Shown: positions 1 through 11,377 of the stretch, piece after piece
Numbering within the stretch: position 1 is the first letter of the stretch
Layout: the number at the start of each line of letters is the position of its first letter
Assembly: GCA_032717465.1 (NCBI GenBank)
Contig: CM064653.1
Span: forward strand, 35,318,603-35,382,602
Source: Coenobita brevimanus
Lineage: Eukaryota; Arthropoda; Malacostraca; Decapoda; Coenobitidae
Length of the DNA stretch: 64,000 bases
Direction: 5' to 3'
Made by a program: the position numbers and the translations under genes
The notes under the pieces: generated by a model
Database searches by the model: none
Told to the model about the DNA's origin: nothing
Seen by the model: the letters and a program-made list of their open reading frames with translations, nothing else

Positions 1-75
1 TCCTTTGCGCCGGTAAAATATATGTGGAAAAATAGACTGTAGCAGAACTGAGACGTTTTCTCAAAGCAAGAAGAA

Positions 76-291
76 TATCTATCTATCTATCTATTGCCAG
101 ACGCCATAATCCCGTATGGGGTGGCCATTTGACTTTGAGTTATTTGTTTTACGGGGAAGGGCACTAACCCTCCACCAACCCACTTGTTGACACGTAGGGA
201 GCACGTATAGTTTGGTTATATGGTTACTACCCAGCGTTGTAAATGGTTTCCTGGCTTACAGGAAACCATTTGGCTTGTCACTCAATGTATC
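76..291 (-). mobile_element. SINE-T retroposon, 5'-truncated
   Basis: Read on the minus strand, this is the 3' two thirds of a short non-coding retroposon seen again at 8052, 62369, 62749 and 63672. It contains the family's near-palindrome around AAATGGTTTCCTG, a middle part with GGGTTGGTGGAGGG, and a 3' end GGATTATGGCGTCTGGCAAT followed by (TAGA)n. That 3' end is shared with the RTE-A LINE. The copy stops at the sequence reading ACTCAATGTA on the plus strand, so about 150 bases of the 5' body are missing. No ORF. Confidence 0.85.
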
Positions 292-1233
292 ATGCCTTTA
301 TAAATTCGGGTCGGCTGCTCTCGGTCCCGTAAGATTTCGGCCGTACAGTTCTTCCTATTATTAAGTGTTTAATGGATAGAATCATGTCAGGATTTGCTAG
401 ATGAAAGATTACGATCTTTGGTAACTGTATGATATATTTTTCCAACAACTGAGTAAGCTTTCATGCTTTTTAGTAAACTCCATGGAGAGCTTTTCAGTGT
501 AAATCTTAGTAAAATATCTATGATGAATATAATACAGGTATAATGCTTTATGCCTGAGTAATAATCCCGATAGAAATTTTTTGAAAGGAAGATATACCAG
601 CTCTGAGTGGGTAGTGACCCCACACAATTTAGTGATCCAGCGAACACTGGCAACTTTCAAGAGTTTGTGGGGGCTCCTATTAGCGCATGATCAAATAGTG
701 CGATTCCCAAATAGTGCGAGCTGTCTCTTAATATCCGCAACGTCTCAGATTAATAATGCTGGTGAAGCCACCACAGCAGATGTGATTACTGCAGCATCTG
801 TCGAGGATGCATTACAGGAGGTAAGACAAGAGGAGGTTACACCGATGCCAGCAACACCAGGAGAGCTCTCCATAGTGCAGATCAGCTGAATTTTGACTGC
901 TACAGACACCTTAACCCTTTTGCTGCAGCAGCCATGACAACAGCCTACTGAAATGTGCTCAGTGCAGAGAAATAGGACAAAAAAATGATGTGTTTTCAAC
1001 TTGGGTTTTATCCCACTTATCCTTAATCTCAAGAGCTAATAGTTTTGTCAGGCAAACTTCAATCTTTCTACTATCGTTTGCAACAAACTGCATGTCCGTA
1101 TGCACTCCAGGCTTGGAGAACGATTTGAGAGAATACAAGGTGTGTCTTGATCGTCTGACAAGATGGAAATTTCCACCAAACCACAAGATTTTTTTTTTTT
1201 CATACAAACTAGGGTTACTGCAACGTTACCTCA
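292..1233. other. No recognisable gene
   Basis: Only short unconvincing ORFs occur here. One on plus (581-889, 102 codons) ends in an acidic, Ala/Glu-rich stretch, and two overlap on minus (745-1207). I recognise no family. The region could be a decayed transposase or other old repeat, but nothing in the sequence decides this. Confidence 0.4.
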
Positions 1234-2354
1234 TCACAGTAATTACAATTATAATAATAGACAAATAGAAAAACACTTCTAGCCAGTCTTGTATGGTTTT
1301 ATTATGATATTCCAGTGTTTATGCTAGACTTCAGCGAAACAGTAGCGATAAGAGGAAAATCATTACAGACTTTATAAAACATCATGAATGACTTATTACC
1401 ACTTACTTTTATAAAACTTATTGATATAATGTCATGAGTCATTTCATAGCACTGGTGCACAGTTTGCAGCCTCAAAAATGATTGCTAACTAATGCACTTA
1501 GCAGCATGACTTCTCTGATTATCACAAAAATATCGCTGAATCACTTGAATTTTATCACAGTAATTCGCAGTATAATATAAAATAACACTTTCAGCCACTC
1601 TAGTATGATTTTAGTGCGATTTGGGTACATATTACTTCGTATTATATATGAGAAAGGGGAGAGGGCCGCAAACCGGTTTAGAGCAGCTCATCAAGGGTGT
1701 GTGTACCCATGTGCTTGTATGTACATATACCATTACGTGTATTTAGTACTAGCATAATTGTGTCAGTGTTTAAAAGTTTAACCCCTAAAGTTGGAGTCAC
1801 TCATCCACCAATAATAATAAGAATAAAACACTTCTAGCCAGTCTCCTATGATTTTGGTACAATATTCCAGTGTTTACATTAGACTTTAGCGAAGCAGTAA
1901 TGATGTGAGGAAAATCATGACAAACTTTATCAAACCATGAATGACTTTTATTACCACTTACTTATATAAAGCTTATTGATATAATGTCATGAGTCATTTC
2001 ATAGCATAGCTACACGGTTTGCAACCGCAAAACGTTCGCTTGCCAATGCGCTTAGCATATGGCTTCTTTGATTATTGCAAAAATATCACTAAATCATTTG
2101 TAATTTATCACAGTAATTCACAGTATAATATAAAATAACACTTTCAGCCACTCTAGTATGATTTCAGTGCGATTTGGGTACGTATTACTTTGTACTATTT
2201 ACGAGAGAGGGGGGGCGCAAACTGGTTTAGACCAGCTCATCGAGGGTATGTGTACACGTGTGCGTGTATGTATGTATACTATTACTGTATTTAGCACTCG
2301 GGGAATTATTGGTGTTTAAAAGTTTAACCCCTAAAGTTGGAGTCACTCATCCAC
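1234..2354. repeat. Tandem duplication, ~555-bp period, with internal half-unit similarity
   Basis: Two diverged direct copies lie side by side: 1273-1809 and 1828-2354. Both run from ACACTTCTAGCCAGTCT to GTTGGAGTCACTCATCCAC, and the offset between matching starts is 555 bases. Inside each copy a second block starting CACTTTCAGCCACTCTAGTATG resembles the start of the unit. The lead-in CACAGTAATT also recurs, at 1234, about 1557 and about 2113. The array therefore looks like a higher-order repeat of two half-units. No coding potential. This may be a satellite fragment or the subterminal part of a larger element. Confidence 0.8.
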
Positions 2355-2451
2355 AAAATGAATTTTTCCTCATAAGATGTGTGTTTCAAGTAGTGCGATA
2401 TCAAATAGCGTACACTCGCACATCCACCATATAGGCGCGTTAATAGGGACC

Positions 2452-3811
2452 TATCTATCTATCTATCCATTGCCAGATGCCTCAATCCCGTTTGGGGTGG
2501 CCACAAACAAATCGCCTCCATGTCGTCCTGTCTCCCGCCATTTCGCTCCCCCGCTCCCAACTCACACCCCCCTCTCTCATATACCTCTCCACCCCATCCC
2601 TCCATCTCATCCTCGGCCTCCCCCTCCGTCTTCCCCCCTCCACCTCACTCACATACACTCTCTTCATCAGTCTTTCACCCTCCATCCTCTCCACATGGCC
2701 AAACCACCTCAATGTATTCCTCCTAATGCTTCCTATCACATCCACATCCACACCACAACGCTTCTTTATATCCTCATTTGTCAGCCTGTCTCTCCGTGTG
2801 ACTCCACAGGCTCTTTTTAAATAACTCATTTCCACTGCTTTCACTCTTGACTTGTGTCCTTCCAGCAATGTCCAAGCTTCACTTCCATACGTTAGAGTTG
2901 GTATCACAATACTGTCATGTAGTTACTTTTTCACTTCCATGCTCACTTCCCTGCTTCTTATCACTGCTTTCAAGGAACCAGCAACCTTTCTTCCCTGCTG
3001 TACCCTTTCAAGCTTTTCACCCTCCAAACCTCCATATTTACTCATCGCACTACCCAAGTACTTAAACGTACTCACATTTTCCAATTCCTCGCCATCCAAC
3101 CTCGCTGTACATTCACTGACTTCACCTCTCTCAAAGACCATCACTTTACTCTTCCCTACATTCACCTTTAGATTCCGTTTCTTACACTCCTAAACTCATC
3201 CACCAAGCCTTGCAGCTTTCCTTTGTCTTCACTCAACAACGCAGTATCATCTGCAAACAACAGTGCAGGGAGTTTCCAAACACTACCCTCTCTCACCAGG
3301 GCCACTCCAACATCCACTACCCTACCTTGTACCTCTTTTATTACCCCATCCATGTACCGATTGAACAACCATGGAGACATGACACATCCCTGTTTCAACC
3401 CAACCTTCAAAGAGAAAAATTCACTTAGTTCACCATTCACACACACTGCAGCTTTAGCACCATCATACATACTCTTCACAGCATTCAACAACTTCCCATC
3501 TACTCCATATATTCTTAATACTTTCCACAATCCTTGTCTATCCACCCTGTCATATGCTTTCTCCAAATCCATGCAAGGCGCATACAACTTCTTTCCCTTC
3601 TCTAGAAACTTTTCCGCTAAAGATCTAAGAATGAATATCTGATCTATACAACCTCTTCCCTTCCTAAAGCCTCCCTCTTCTTCTCCAACTAATTCCTCTG
3701 TCAATAAGTATCCTACCATACACTTTTCCTATTATACTAAGAAGACAAATGCCCCTATGATTACCACACACTTCTTTTTCCCCTTTTCCTTTGTACAAAG
3801 GAATAATTATA
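2452..3811 (-). mobile_element. RTE-A LINE, 5'-truncated, defective
   Basis: Read on minus, this copy covers the reverse transcriptase from about motif 1 to the C-terminus and 3' tail of RTE-A. Recognisable pieces are [16 protein letters not shown] (about 3.75-3.83 kb), FRKGRGC and DLEKAYDRVDRQG, the catalytic FADDT (about 3.23 kb), the C-terminal domain LRWFGHVERM, and the terminal CGHPKRD next to the stop at 2482. The tail is (ATCT)n on plus. The frame breaks at about 2910-2922, about 3166 and about 3700. At about 3700 some 17 bases are missing between two CTCTG repeats relative to the copy at 15-17 kb. The 5' break falls directly against a (TA)n tract. Confidence 0.9.
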
Positions 3812-3818
3812 CACCAAG

Positions 3819-3821
<3 letters not shown>

Positions 3822-3890
<69 letters not shown>
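3822..3890. repeat. (TA)n microsatellite
   Basis: About 69 bases of uninterrupted TA. It sits exactly at the truncated 5' end of the preceding RTE-A copy. Confidence 0.95.
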
Positions 3891-3893
<3 letters not shown>

Positions 3894-3899
3894 CAGTAT

Positions 3900-5870
3900 A
3901 TATCATCATCCAGACCTCCTTTCCCACCCTAGGGCAGAGTGAGGAGTAGCAATGTCCAGATAGCCCAAATTTGCCCTCTCCAATGGGTGACACTTCCATT
4001 CACTCACAATTCAAGGCCCCGGAAACCTGGTTCTATCTGATACACCAAAAAACATTCACCACGTTCTGTAGCTTCACATAAACATAGCTGATATAATCGA
4101 TCCAGATGCTGTCACATTAAAAAGAGGTGCCAAATCCCTGATGATGTGCTTCTCCTCACAATATTCATTCAGCCAGCTCAATCTCTTGTCAGTCCCCTAG
4201 CTTCACTGACTTTCAAACCTCTCTTCCTCACACACTCATCCACCATATCCCTCCTCCATCTCCTTGGCCAACCTCGCCTCCTCCCTCCTTCACTCAGGTA
4301 TACCTTTTTCACCACTCTGTTGTTATCCATTCTCTCAACATGACCATACCATCTCAGTACACTCTGTTCAATTTTGGTGTCCACAGACTTCGTCAATTCA
4401 CATCTTTCACAAATCACATTATTTCATAGACTATCCGCTCTCTGTACTTCACATACATTCCTCGGCAGTCCCATCTCCACTGCTCTCACTTTTGACTTTT
4501 CAATTTCATGGCACACCATAGTGTCACATCCATATGTTAAAGTTTGCATTAACACTCCTTCATGTAAGCCTCATACAGCTGCAACACTCAAGCCTCTGTT
4601 TCTTATGAAGGCCTTCATTGCGCCAGCTACTTTTCTTCCTTGTGTCACTCTACTTTCCACTTCTTTTGCACATTTTCCTCTCTTTTCTATCACTGTACTC
4701 ATGTATTTGAACACTCTCACCAATTCCAGTCTCCCTCCATTCATTGAAACATAGCACTGGAAGTCACCGTCTCTCTCTCTCTCTCTCTCTCTCAGTAACT
4801 ATCACTTTACTTTTTCCTACATTTACTCTCAAGGCACAACGCTCACAGACATCAGGAAAACTCTGCACTAGTCTAACAAGTTCTTGTCTGGTTTTTGCAA
4901 GTGGTACAGCATCATAAGCATACAACAAATTTGAGATATTCCATCCATCACCCTTCATTACCAGTGCCATCCCCCCCTCCATTACTCATGTTTTTACTTC
5001 TCTCATCACCCCATCCATATATATATATTGAACAACCATAGGGACATCATACAACCTTGTCACACGCCTACACCAATCGTGAACCATTTACTTAGATGCC
5101 CATTTACATTTACACATGCTTCACTACCATCATAAAATCTCGATGACACCTAGCAGTTACCATCCACACCGTACATGTGCAAAACCTTCCACAAACCTTC
5201 TCTGTCTACTTTGTCGTATGCTTTTTCCAGATCCCTGAATATCATAAGCACCGTATAGTCTTTCTCACAAGCTTTCACCACTATCTGTCTTACTGCAAAT
5301 ATTTGATCCACACATCCTCTGCCACCCCTAAAGCCACCCTGCTCATCATTCACTAGGACTTCTGACATGTCTCTTACTTTCTCCATAATAATTCTTCAAT
5401 ATCTCATCCCTGCTGCACTCAATTAACTTATGCCATGATAATTCTTGCACTTACTTCGCTCACCTTTATTTTTGTACAGGGGTACAATCACAGCCTTTTC
5501 CCACTCTATTGGCACAGTTTCACTCATCCATGCCTTCTTACGTATCTCCAAGAAGCACTTCATGATGCTCTCTTCACTATACTTAATCATCTCTGCATAC
5601 ACCTCATCAACCCCAGCTGCTTTCCCATTTTTCAGCCGCTTCACGGCGTTCTTCACCTGTCCGAGTGTTAGGTTTCCTGGCACTGCATTCCTCGTTGCAA
5701 ACCCCCCAAACCAATCATGTTTATATTGGTTCTGCTCTTTCTATTCCCATTCATCAGGCTTTCAAAATATTCTTTCCATTTGGTCCTTACTTAAACCCCG
5801 TGGGTTAATAATCAACCACATACCACCTTCACACATTCACATTTTTTCTGCTGTCACTTCTACATTTCCG
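3900..5870 (-). mobile_element. RTE-C LINE, old and degenerate
   Basis: The minus strand encodes scattered RTE-type pieces. From 5' to 3': VKRLKNGKAAGVDEVYAEMI (5423-5683), a QGGFRGGRGCVDQIF/DLEKAYDKVDREGLW block (5150-5386), a damaged catalytic block LLYAYDAVPLAK (4764-4982; canonical ADD is read as AYD), and a C-terminal domain with VLRWYGHVERMD (4178-4417). A (CT)n run at 4772-4793 has expanded inside the coding region. The sequence differs clearly from RTE-A and RTE-B, so I treat it as a third subfamily. The 3' end, somewhere in 3.9-4.16 kb, is not well defined. Not functional. Confidence 0.75.
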
Positions 5871-6048
5871 CATATATATTTATATGTGTGTGTGTGTGTT
5901 TGTGTACGTATATATTAAATGTCAGGACCAACTTGCATAGCCCCAGGCTCCTGCGCTCCTCATGGGATATACAGTGTATATCTATCTATCTGTCTATTTA
6001 TCTGTCTGTCTATATATATATCATCCATCCATCCATCCATCCATCATC
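5871..6048. repeat. Compound microsatellites with a SINE tail fragment
   Basis: Contains (TG)n at about 5884-5902, then 5918-5963, which matches on plus the 3' part of the SINE that lies on minus at 6049-6512 (shared CTCCTCATGGG region). (TCTA)n, (TA)n and (TCCA)n follow to 6048. Confidence 0.7.
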
Positions 6049-6512
6049 CAATCCTACATTGCCCCATGAGGAGCATAGGAGCCCAGGGCTAGGCAGTTGG
6101 TCCCAACATTTAAGATGAGTGTGACCAGCCTCGCTCATCCCTGAGTGGCATTACATGAGCAATCAACCCCAGCCATCCCTTGGACACAAACCTTCGCCGG
6201 CTCAGTCCGACTGGAGCGCAATAATTACCCACTACACCACCAAGTGCCAAAATTTGGTTATATGGTTACTACCCAGGATAGTAAAATGATTTCCTGGTGT
6301 ACAGGAAACCATATGGCTTGTCACTTAGTGAAGAGCCGCCCACAGGCAGAAGGAAGAGGAAAGAATGTAGGAAAAAAAGACAAGAGGGAGTGTAAAGTCA
6401 CCCTTAGGTAGGACAAGGAAAGAATGAAGGAAAGAAAGACAGGAGAGGATGGAAGGAAAGAAGGATGGAGGAGGGGAAAGGGCAGACACCCGAGAGCATC
6501 ACTACATCGAGT
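6049..6512 (-). mobile_element. Composite SINE with tRNA-like promoter segment
   Basis: Read on minus. It starts with a pyrimidine-rich body like SINE-T, then the same near-palindrome (GGTTTCCTG...CAGGAAA), then ACCATATAACCAAA. It then switches to a tRNA-like segment at 6175-6245 and a distinct 3' part containing CCTGGGCTCCTATGCTCCTC, ending in (GATG)n at 6020-6048. Its 5' half is therefore SINE-T-like, while its middle and tail are different. A mosaic origin by template switching or nested insertion is inferred. No ORF. Confidence 0.7.
6182..6239 (-). promoter_or_regulatory. Possible RNA polymerase III A and B boxes
   Basis: On minus, TGGTGTAGTGG (6229-6239) fits a tRNA A box and GGTTTGTGTCC (6182-6192) fits a B box. 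Their starts are 47 bases apart, close to tRNA spacing. They lie inside the composite SINE. Activity is unknown. Confidence 0.6.
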
Positions 6513-7026
6513 GATATATATACAGTATATTATATATATATCGAGTGATATATATACAGTATATTACAGTATATATAGATATACAGTATATATATACAGT
6601 ACCTTTGCATTCAACACGCGTTAGTCCAGCACAATTCACGTCCAGCACGGAGAGCAAATAATTAGTATTATTTAATACGATTTAATTACTGCAACACGAG
6701 TGTGTTAGCATAACACGCACAGAGCTCTGAGAAGTGGGCGAAATCCGCAGAGTTCACTTGTAGCATGATCACCCCCGGTCCAACATGGTCATACTGGACA
6801 TTCCCATGATGATGATAGCCAATGAAAACTTCTGATCAAGTAGCCTTCCCCGCCCGCTATCGTGACGTGATCGTGATGCTGCCCAATAAAAACGCATCTG
6901 CTGTCATGTGATGTTTTGTTTAAATTTCTCCCACCACAGTGCCACTCAGTCACATAATTCGCATTGGAAGGTGCTTTTTTCTTGCTGCATTTTCTGCCCT
7001 TGTTACTGCATTTTACCCTGCTCACG

Positions 7027-7416
7027 ATGCCTAGGAAGCCTTCTGAGAACCCCAAGAAGCGTCGGCACCTCCTTCAGGCCACCAAGCTAGAAAGCATCGA
7101 GAGGAAGAAGAAAGGGGAGAGGAAAGTTGACATTGCCAAGGCCTACGACATGAATGAAGCCAACGTGAGGACCATAATAAAAAACCAAGACAAGATCCTG
7201 GCAGCCGAAGGCTATCACACGGCACTTCATACCAGGTTTGCCGAGGATACGATGGTAAATCGGAACGGTAACGTGGTAAAATTGCCGATGATACCACGGG
7301 CATTTGGAATTCATCTGGATGGATTCCTGCCGAGGATACGACGGGCAAAACAGTGTGACCACCCAGGCGACTCGACAGAGAATGTATCGTACTACAGCAT
7401 TGAACATTTAGCCTGA
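7027..7416 (+). pseudogene. Tigger-type transposase N-terminus (DNA-binding HTH), truncated
   Basis: I choose the ATG at 7027 (MPRKPSENPKKRR) rather than the upstream in-frame ATG at 6964, which would add a stretch that looks non-coding. Residues 1-60 fit the first helix-turn-helix of CENP-B/Tigger/jerky transposases: a basic start, then KLESIERKKKGERKVDIAKAY and NVRTIIKNQDKIL. After about residue 65 the protein no longer resembles a transposase, and GCCGAGGATACGA occurs twice (about 7239 and 7330), suggesting rearrangement. In the intact family this domain binds the terminal repeats. The DDE nuclease is absent here. Confidence 0.75.
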
Positions 7417-7480
7417 CACTGAATACATATTAATATTTTAGAATAAATATCAATCGTTTTGAAACTTTTCTCATCGGCGT

Positions 7481-7765
7481 GTGTACCAGTTTATAAACAA
7501 AGTTGCTTCTCCTTATTCTCTACCGAGTAAGCGACAGCGATCACTTTCCACAGTCACGAGACGGGGCTCTGGCAACAGTGTGAGAAGCATGCCTTTTGCC
7601 GAGGATTACAGAGTGCTAGGACAGGCAGAAGCAGGACCTTCCATGGCTGTGGACGAAGATAGTGATTCTGAGTGTGATTTCGAAGGATTTATGAGGGAGG
7701 TTGAGGAGGAGCAACAGCCATTACCCGCTAGTGACGCCAGCAGCCATCCTCCGGGGACGCAGTAG
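7481..7765 (+). pseudogene. Acidic C-terminal transposase remnant
   Basis: An open stretch ends with an acidic Ser/Asp/Glu-rich region (VDEDSDSECDFEGFMREVEEE, in two overlapping parts). It lies inside the Tigger-like element, before its right inverted repeat. Tigger transposases often end in acidic tails, so I infer it is the 3' end of the same gene after loss of the middle. The start codon is not meaningful. Confidence 0.5.
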
Positions 7766-8051
7766 GACTACCTACAGCCTTGGATACCATCTTCCATTCC
7801 CAGCAAACCCACCAACACTATCCTAAAAGGTTAGTTATCATTCATAGCACAGTACCATTTATTATAATTACAATAGTACCAATATATGTATAGGTATATG
7901 GTAGGTATTTAAGGTGACTTTTCCTAGGGTTGCTGACATAATTCATTTTTCCCCATAAGCTCTATTGTTAGTCCAACACGTTTTTGGTCCAACATGTGAC
8001 CCATGCATGACAATATGTGTTGGACGCGAGGGTACTGTATATTTACATATA

Positions 8052-8354
8052 AATCATTCTTTTTCTGTGCCTGCCCTCCTCTCTTCCTATTTCTCCCATC
8101 TTTCCCGTCATTTTTTAATACTTTTCATTCCTTTACAGGTGGCTTTATATTGAGTGACAAGCCAAATGGTTTCCTGTAAGCCAAGAAACCATTTACAATG
8201 CTGGGTGGTAACCATATAACCAAACCATACGTGCTCTCTACGTGTCAACAAGTGGGTTGGTGGAGGGTTAGTGCCCCTCCCCGTAAAACAAATAACTCAA
8301 AGTCAGATGGCCACCCCTTATGGGATTATGGCATCTGGCAATAGATAGATAGAT
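8052..8354 (+). mobile_element. SINE-T retroposon, slightly 5'-truncated
   Basis: Plus-strand copy. It has a pyrimidine-rich body (TTCTGTGCCTGCCCTCC), ATTGAGTGACAAGCC, the hairpin arms AAATGGTTTCCTG/AGAAACCATTT, GGGTTGGTGGAGGGTTAG, then the RTE-A-like tail GGCATCTGGCAAT and (AGAT)n. Compared with 62369 it lacks about 75 bases at the 5' end. It abuts the right end of the Tigger-like element and a (TA)n tract. Confidence 0.9.
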
Positions 8355-8355
8355 A

Positions 8356-8357
<2 letters not shown>

Positions 8358-8409
<52 letters not shown>
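8358..8409. repeat. (TA)n microsatellite
   Basis: Uninterrupted TA between the SINE-T tail and the truncated 5' end of the next RTE-A2 copy. Confidence 0.95.
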
Positions 8410-8414
<5 letters not shown>

Positions 8415-10217
8415 GGAGGGAGAGTAAGAAATTGTTTTGGAAAGAGGTAAAGAAAGTAAGGCAATGTGAAAGGGATAATAGTAGGGGAGTGAGAGATAGG
8501 GATAATAGATTGTTGGTGGAGAAGAGAGAGAAACTGAGGAGATGGAAAGAGCACTTTGAGGATTTGTTGAATGTAGAGAGTGAGAACAGTGCAAGTATAA
8601 GTGGTAGGGGAATGGCTGGGAGAAGAAGAGATGAGAGGAGGGAGGAAGAGATCAGTAGGGCGGAAATAGTGGAAGCAATGAAGAAGATCATGATGGGAAA
8701 GGCCCCAGGCATTGATGAAGTGTGTGGTGAAATGCTGAGTTGCGGAGGTGAGATTGTAGTGGAGTGGATATGGAAGTTTTGTAGATTGGCTTGGGAAGAG
8801 GGAAGGGTTCCGGAGGACTGGAAATCAGGTACAATTGTTCCTTTATACAAAGGAAAAGGGGAGAGAGAAGTATGTGGTAACCGTAGGGGTAATTGCCTTC
8901 TTAGTGTGACTGGAAAAATATATGGTAGAATACTCACTGATAGGGTTAGGCATATAACAGAGGAGCTAGTTGGAGAAGAACAAGGGGGACTTAGGAAGGG
9001 AAAAGGGCGTGTAGATCAGATATTTGTTCTAGGATGTTTAGTGGAGAAGTATCTAGAGAAGGGAAAGAAAGTGTGTGCTGCCTTCATGGACTTGGAGAAA
9101 GCTTATGACAGAATAGATAGACAAGGTATGTGGAAGGTACAGTATTGAGAATATATGGAGTGGAGGGGAAATTGTTGAGTGCTGTGAAGAGTATGTATGA
9201 GGGAGCTAGGGCTACAGTGCGAGTGGATGGTGAGCTGAGTGAGTTCTTTGATCTCAATGTGAGACTGAAACAGGGTTGTGTGATGTCTCCATGGCTGTTT
9301 ATTATATACATGGATGGGGCTGTAAAGGAGATGCAAGGTAGGGCAGTGGATGTGGGGCTGGCTCTAATGAATGAGGGTGGGATTTGGAAGATTCCGGTGT
9401 AGTTTTTTGCTGATAATACAGTGTTGTTGAGTGAAGATGAATGGGAGTTGCAAGGTTTGGTGAATGAATCTGGGACAGTGTGTAGGAAGAGGAATCTGAA
9501 AGTTAATGTAAACAAGAGTAAAGTTATGATGTTTGAGAGGAATGAAGTCACAGAATGCACGGTGAGGTTGGATGGCGTGGATATGGAGAATGTGAATGCA
9601 TTCAAGTGCTTGGGTAGTGTGATGAGTAAGGATGGAACCTATGGGGATGAAGTGCGTGAAAGGGTACAGCAGGGAAGGAAGGTTATTGGTTCACTGAAAG
9701 CAGTGATGAGAAATTGGGAGGTGAGTATGGAAGTTAAGAAGTCACTGTACGATAGTATTGTGATCCCTACCCTGACGTATGGAAGTGAGGCATGGACCTT
9801 GCAAGAGGGGAACAAGTCAAGAGTGAGAGCAGTGGAAATGAGTTACTTGAGAGGAGCATGTGGAGTGACATGGAGGGACAGGTTGACGAATGAAGAAGTG
9901 AAAGAACATTGTGGGGTGGATGTGGATGTGGTTGAGAAGATTAGGAGAAATACACTGAGGTGGTTTGGACATTTGGAGAGAATGGAGAATGAAAGACTGA
10001 CTAAGAAGATGTATGTAGGTGAGGTGGAGGGAGGGAGAGGGAGGGAAAGATCGTGGATGAGGTGGAGGGATGGAGTTGAGAGGTATATGAGGGAGGGGGG
10101 AGTGAGCTGAGGGGAGGGTAGCCGAATGGTGGGTGACAGAACCACTTGGAGGCGTTTTGTTTGCAGCCACCCTTTGCGGGATTAGGGCGTCGGGCTTTAG
10201 ATAGATAGATAGATAGA
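8410..10217 (+). mobile_element. RTE-A2 LINE, 5'-truncated
   Basis: Plus-strand LINE running from the linker upstream of the RT (KLFWKEVKKVRQ) to a (TAGA)n tail at 10197-10217. The coding region is in three frame blocks: 8408-9148, 9130-9402 and 9421-10110. Motifs in order are GKAPGIDEVCGEML, LYKGKGEREVCGN, AAFMDLEKAYDRIDRQG, LKQGCVMSPWLF, a damaged catalytic block, then LRGACGVTWRDRLTNEEV and LRWFGHLERM. A TAG stop precedes FFADNT, and the second catalytic Asp of FADD is Asn, so the enzyme is dead. The 3' end (GGGCGTCGGGCTTTAGATAG) differs from RTE-A and matches the copy at 30889-31703. Confidence 0.9.
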
Positions 10218-10937
10218 ATGCTGTTCTCATATTTGCAAGCAGTGTATACATGTTCTGTATCTTCTCACTGATGTGGTCAGCCGGAGATAGTCTGTTATTG
10301 ACAGTCACACCTAGGTCCTTCTCTTTTTCTGATGTGTGTAGGGTTTTGCTTCCAAGCTTATAATCACAGTCAGGTCTTTTTCCATTTTTACCAAACTTGA
10401 TTACATGACACTTGTCCACATTGAATTCTCTTTGCCATGTGTTGCTCCATTCAGGAAGTTTATTCATTCTTCTTGTAGCTCTTTACAAGAGTCTGTGATA
10501 GTAGTTCTCCTTTACATATTTGCATCATCAGCAAACATATTTAGATAGCTTTCATTTCCAATGTTACTGTGTCATTCACATACACTAAAAACATAACTGG
10601 TGCCAGCACTGAACCCCGTGGAACTCCGCTTGTCACTTCCCTCCATTATGAGTAATTGCCCCTTAGTACTGTTCTCATTTCCCTTTTTCTGAGTTAATCT
10701 TGCATCCAACAGTACAGTTTGCCTCAGATTCCTCCTTGATGGTACAGTTTCCATAAAAGTCTTTGGTGTGGTACTCTGTCAAATGCTTTCTTGAAATCTA
10801 GATAAATACTGTCCACCCATCCTTCTGTTCTCTGTAATGTTTCTGCTACTCTATCATAGTAACTCAACAGATTAGTAACACATGATTTTCCTTTTCTGAA
10901 ACCAAACTGTCTTTCTGTTATCATATTGTGTTCTTCT

Positions 10938-11377
10938 AGATCTATCTATCTATTGCCAGACACCTCAATCCCATTTGGGGTGGCCACAAACAAATCGCCT
11001 CCAAGTCGCCCTGTCCCCTGCCATTTCACTGTCCTGCTCCCAACTCACACCCCCCTCTCTCATATACCTCTCCACCCCATCCCTCCATCTCATCCTTGGC
11101 CTCCCCCTCCGTCTTCCCCCCTCCACCTCACTCACATACACTCTCTTCGTCAGTCTTTCACCCTCCATTCTCTCCACATGGCCAAACCACCTCAGTGTGT
11201 TCCTCATAACGCTTCCTATCACATCCACATCCACACCACAATGCTCCTTTATATCCTCATTTGTCAGCCTGTCTCTCCATGTGACTCCACAGGCTCCTCT
11301 TAAATAACTCATTTCCACTGCTCTCTCTCTTGACTTGTGTCCTTCCAACAATGTCCAAGTTTCACTTCCATACGTCC
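10938..11377 (-). mobile_element. RTE-A 3' fragment nested in the CR1-like LINE
   Basis: The minus strand encodes the C-terminal ~128 residues of RTE-A (LRGACGVTWRDRLTNEDI, LRWFGHVERMEGERL, ending CGHPKWD) with the ATTGCCAGAC tail and (ATCT)n. CR1-like coding sequence resumes on both sides. It is 5'-truncated, and I found no convincing target-site duplication. Confidence 0.9.

Larger units (their letters stand above)
6597..8037 (+). mobile_element. Tigger/pogo-like DNA transposon, internally deleted
   Basis: The ends are imperfect inverted repeats starting CAGTACC (6597) and ending GGTACTG (8037), continued by CAACAC-containing arms. TA lies on both sides, as expected for Tc1/mariner-superfamily target duplication. 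Inside is the start of a CENP-B/Tigger-type transposase and an acidic C-terminal piece, but no DDE catalytic core, so the copy is non-autonomous. SINE-T and RTE-A2 copies follow directly. Confidence 0.8.

Noticed and set aside
2377..3642. Pro/Ser/His-rich plus-strand ORFs (also at 10926, 14877-15404, 15519-16226, 16587-17126, and minus ones at 9843-10145 and 56169-58466)
   Set aside because: They are antisense readings of RTE-A coding sequence, recur identically at every copy, and match no protein logic of their own.
3664..3999. ORFs with long Tyr-Ile repeats (also 8318-8594, 14877-15306, 19704, 52352-52773)
   Set aside because: They are translations of (TA)n microsatellites joined to LINE antisense sequence.
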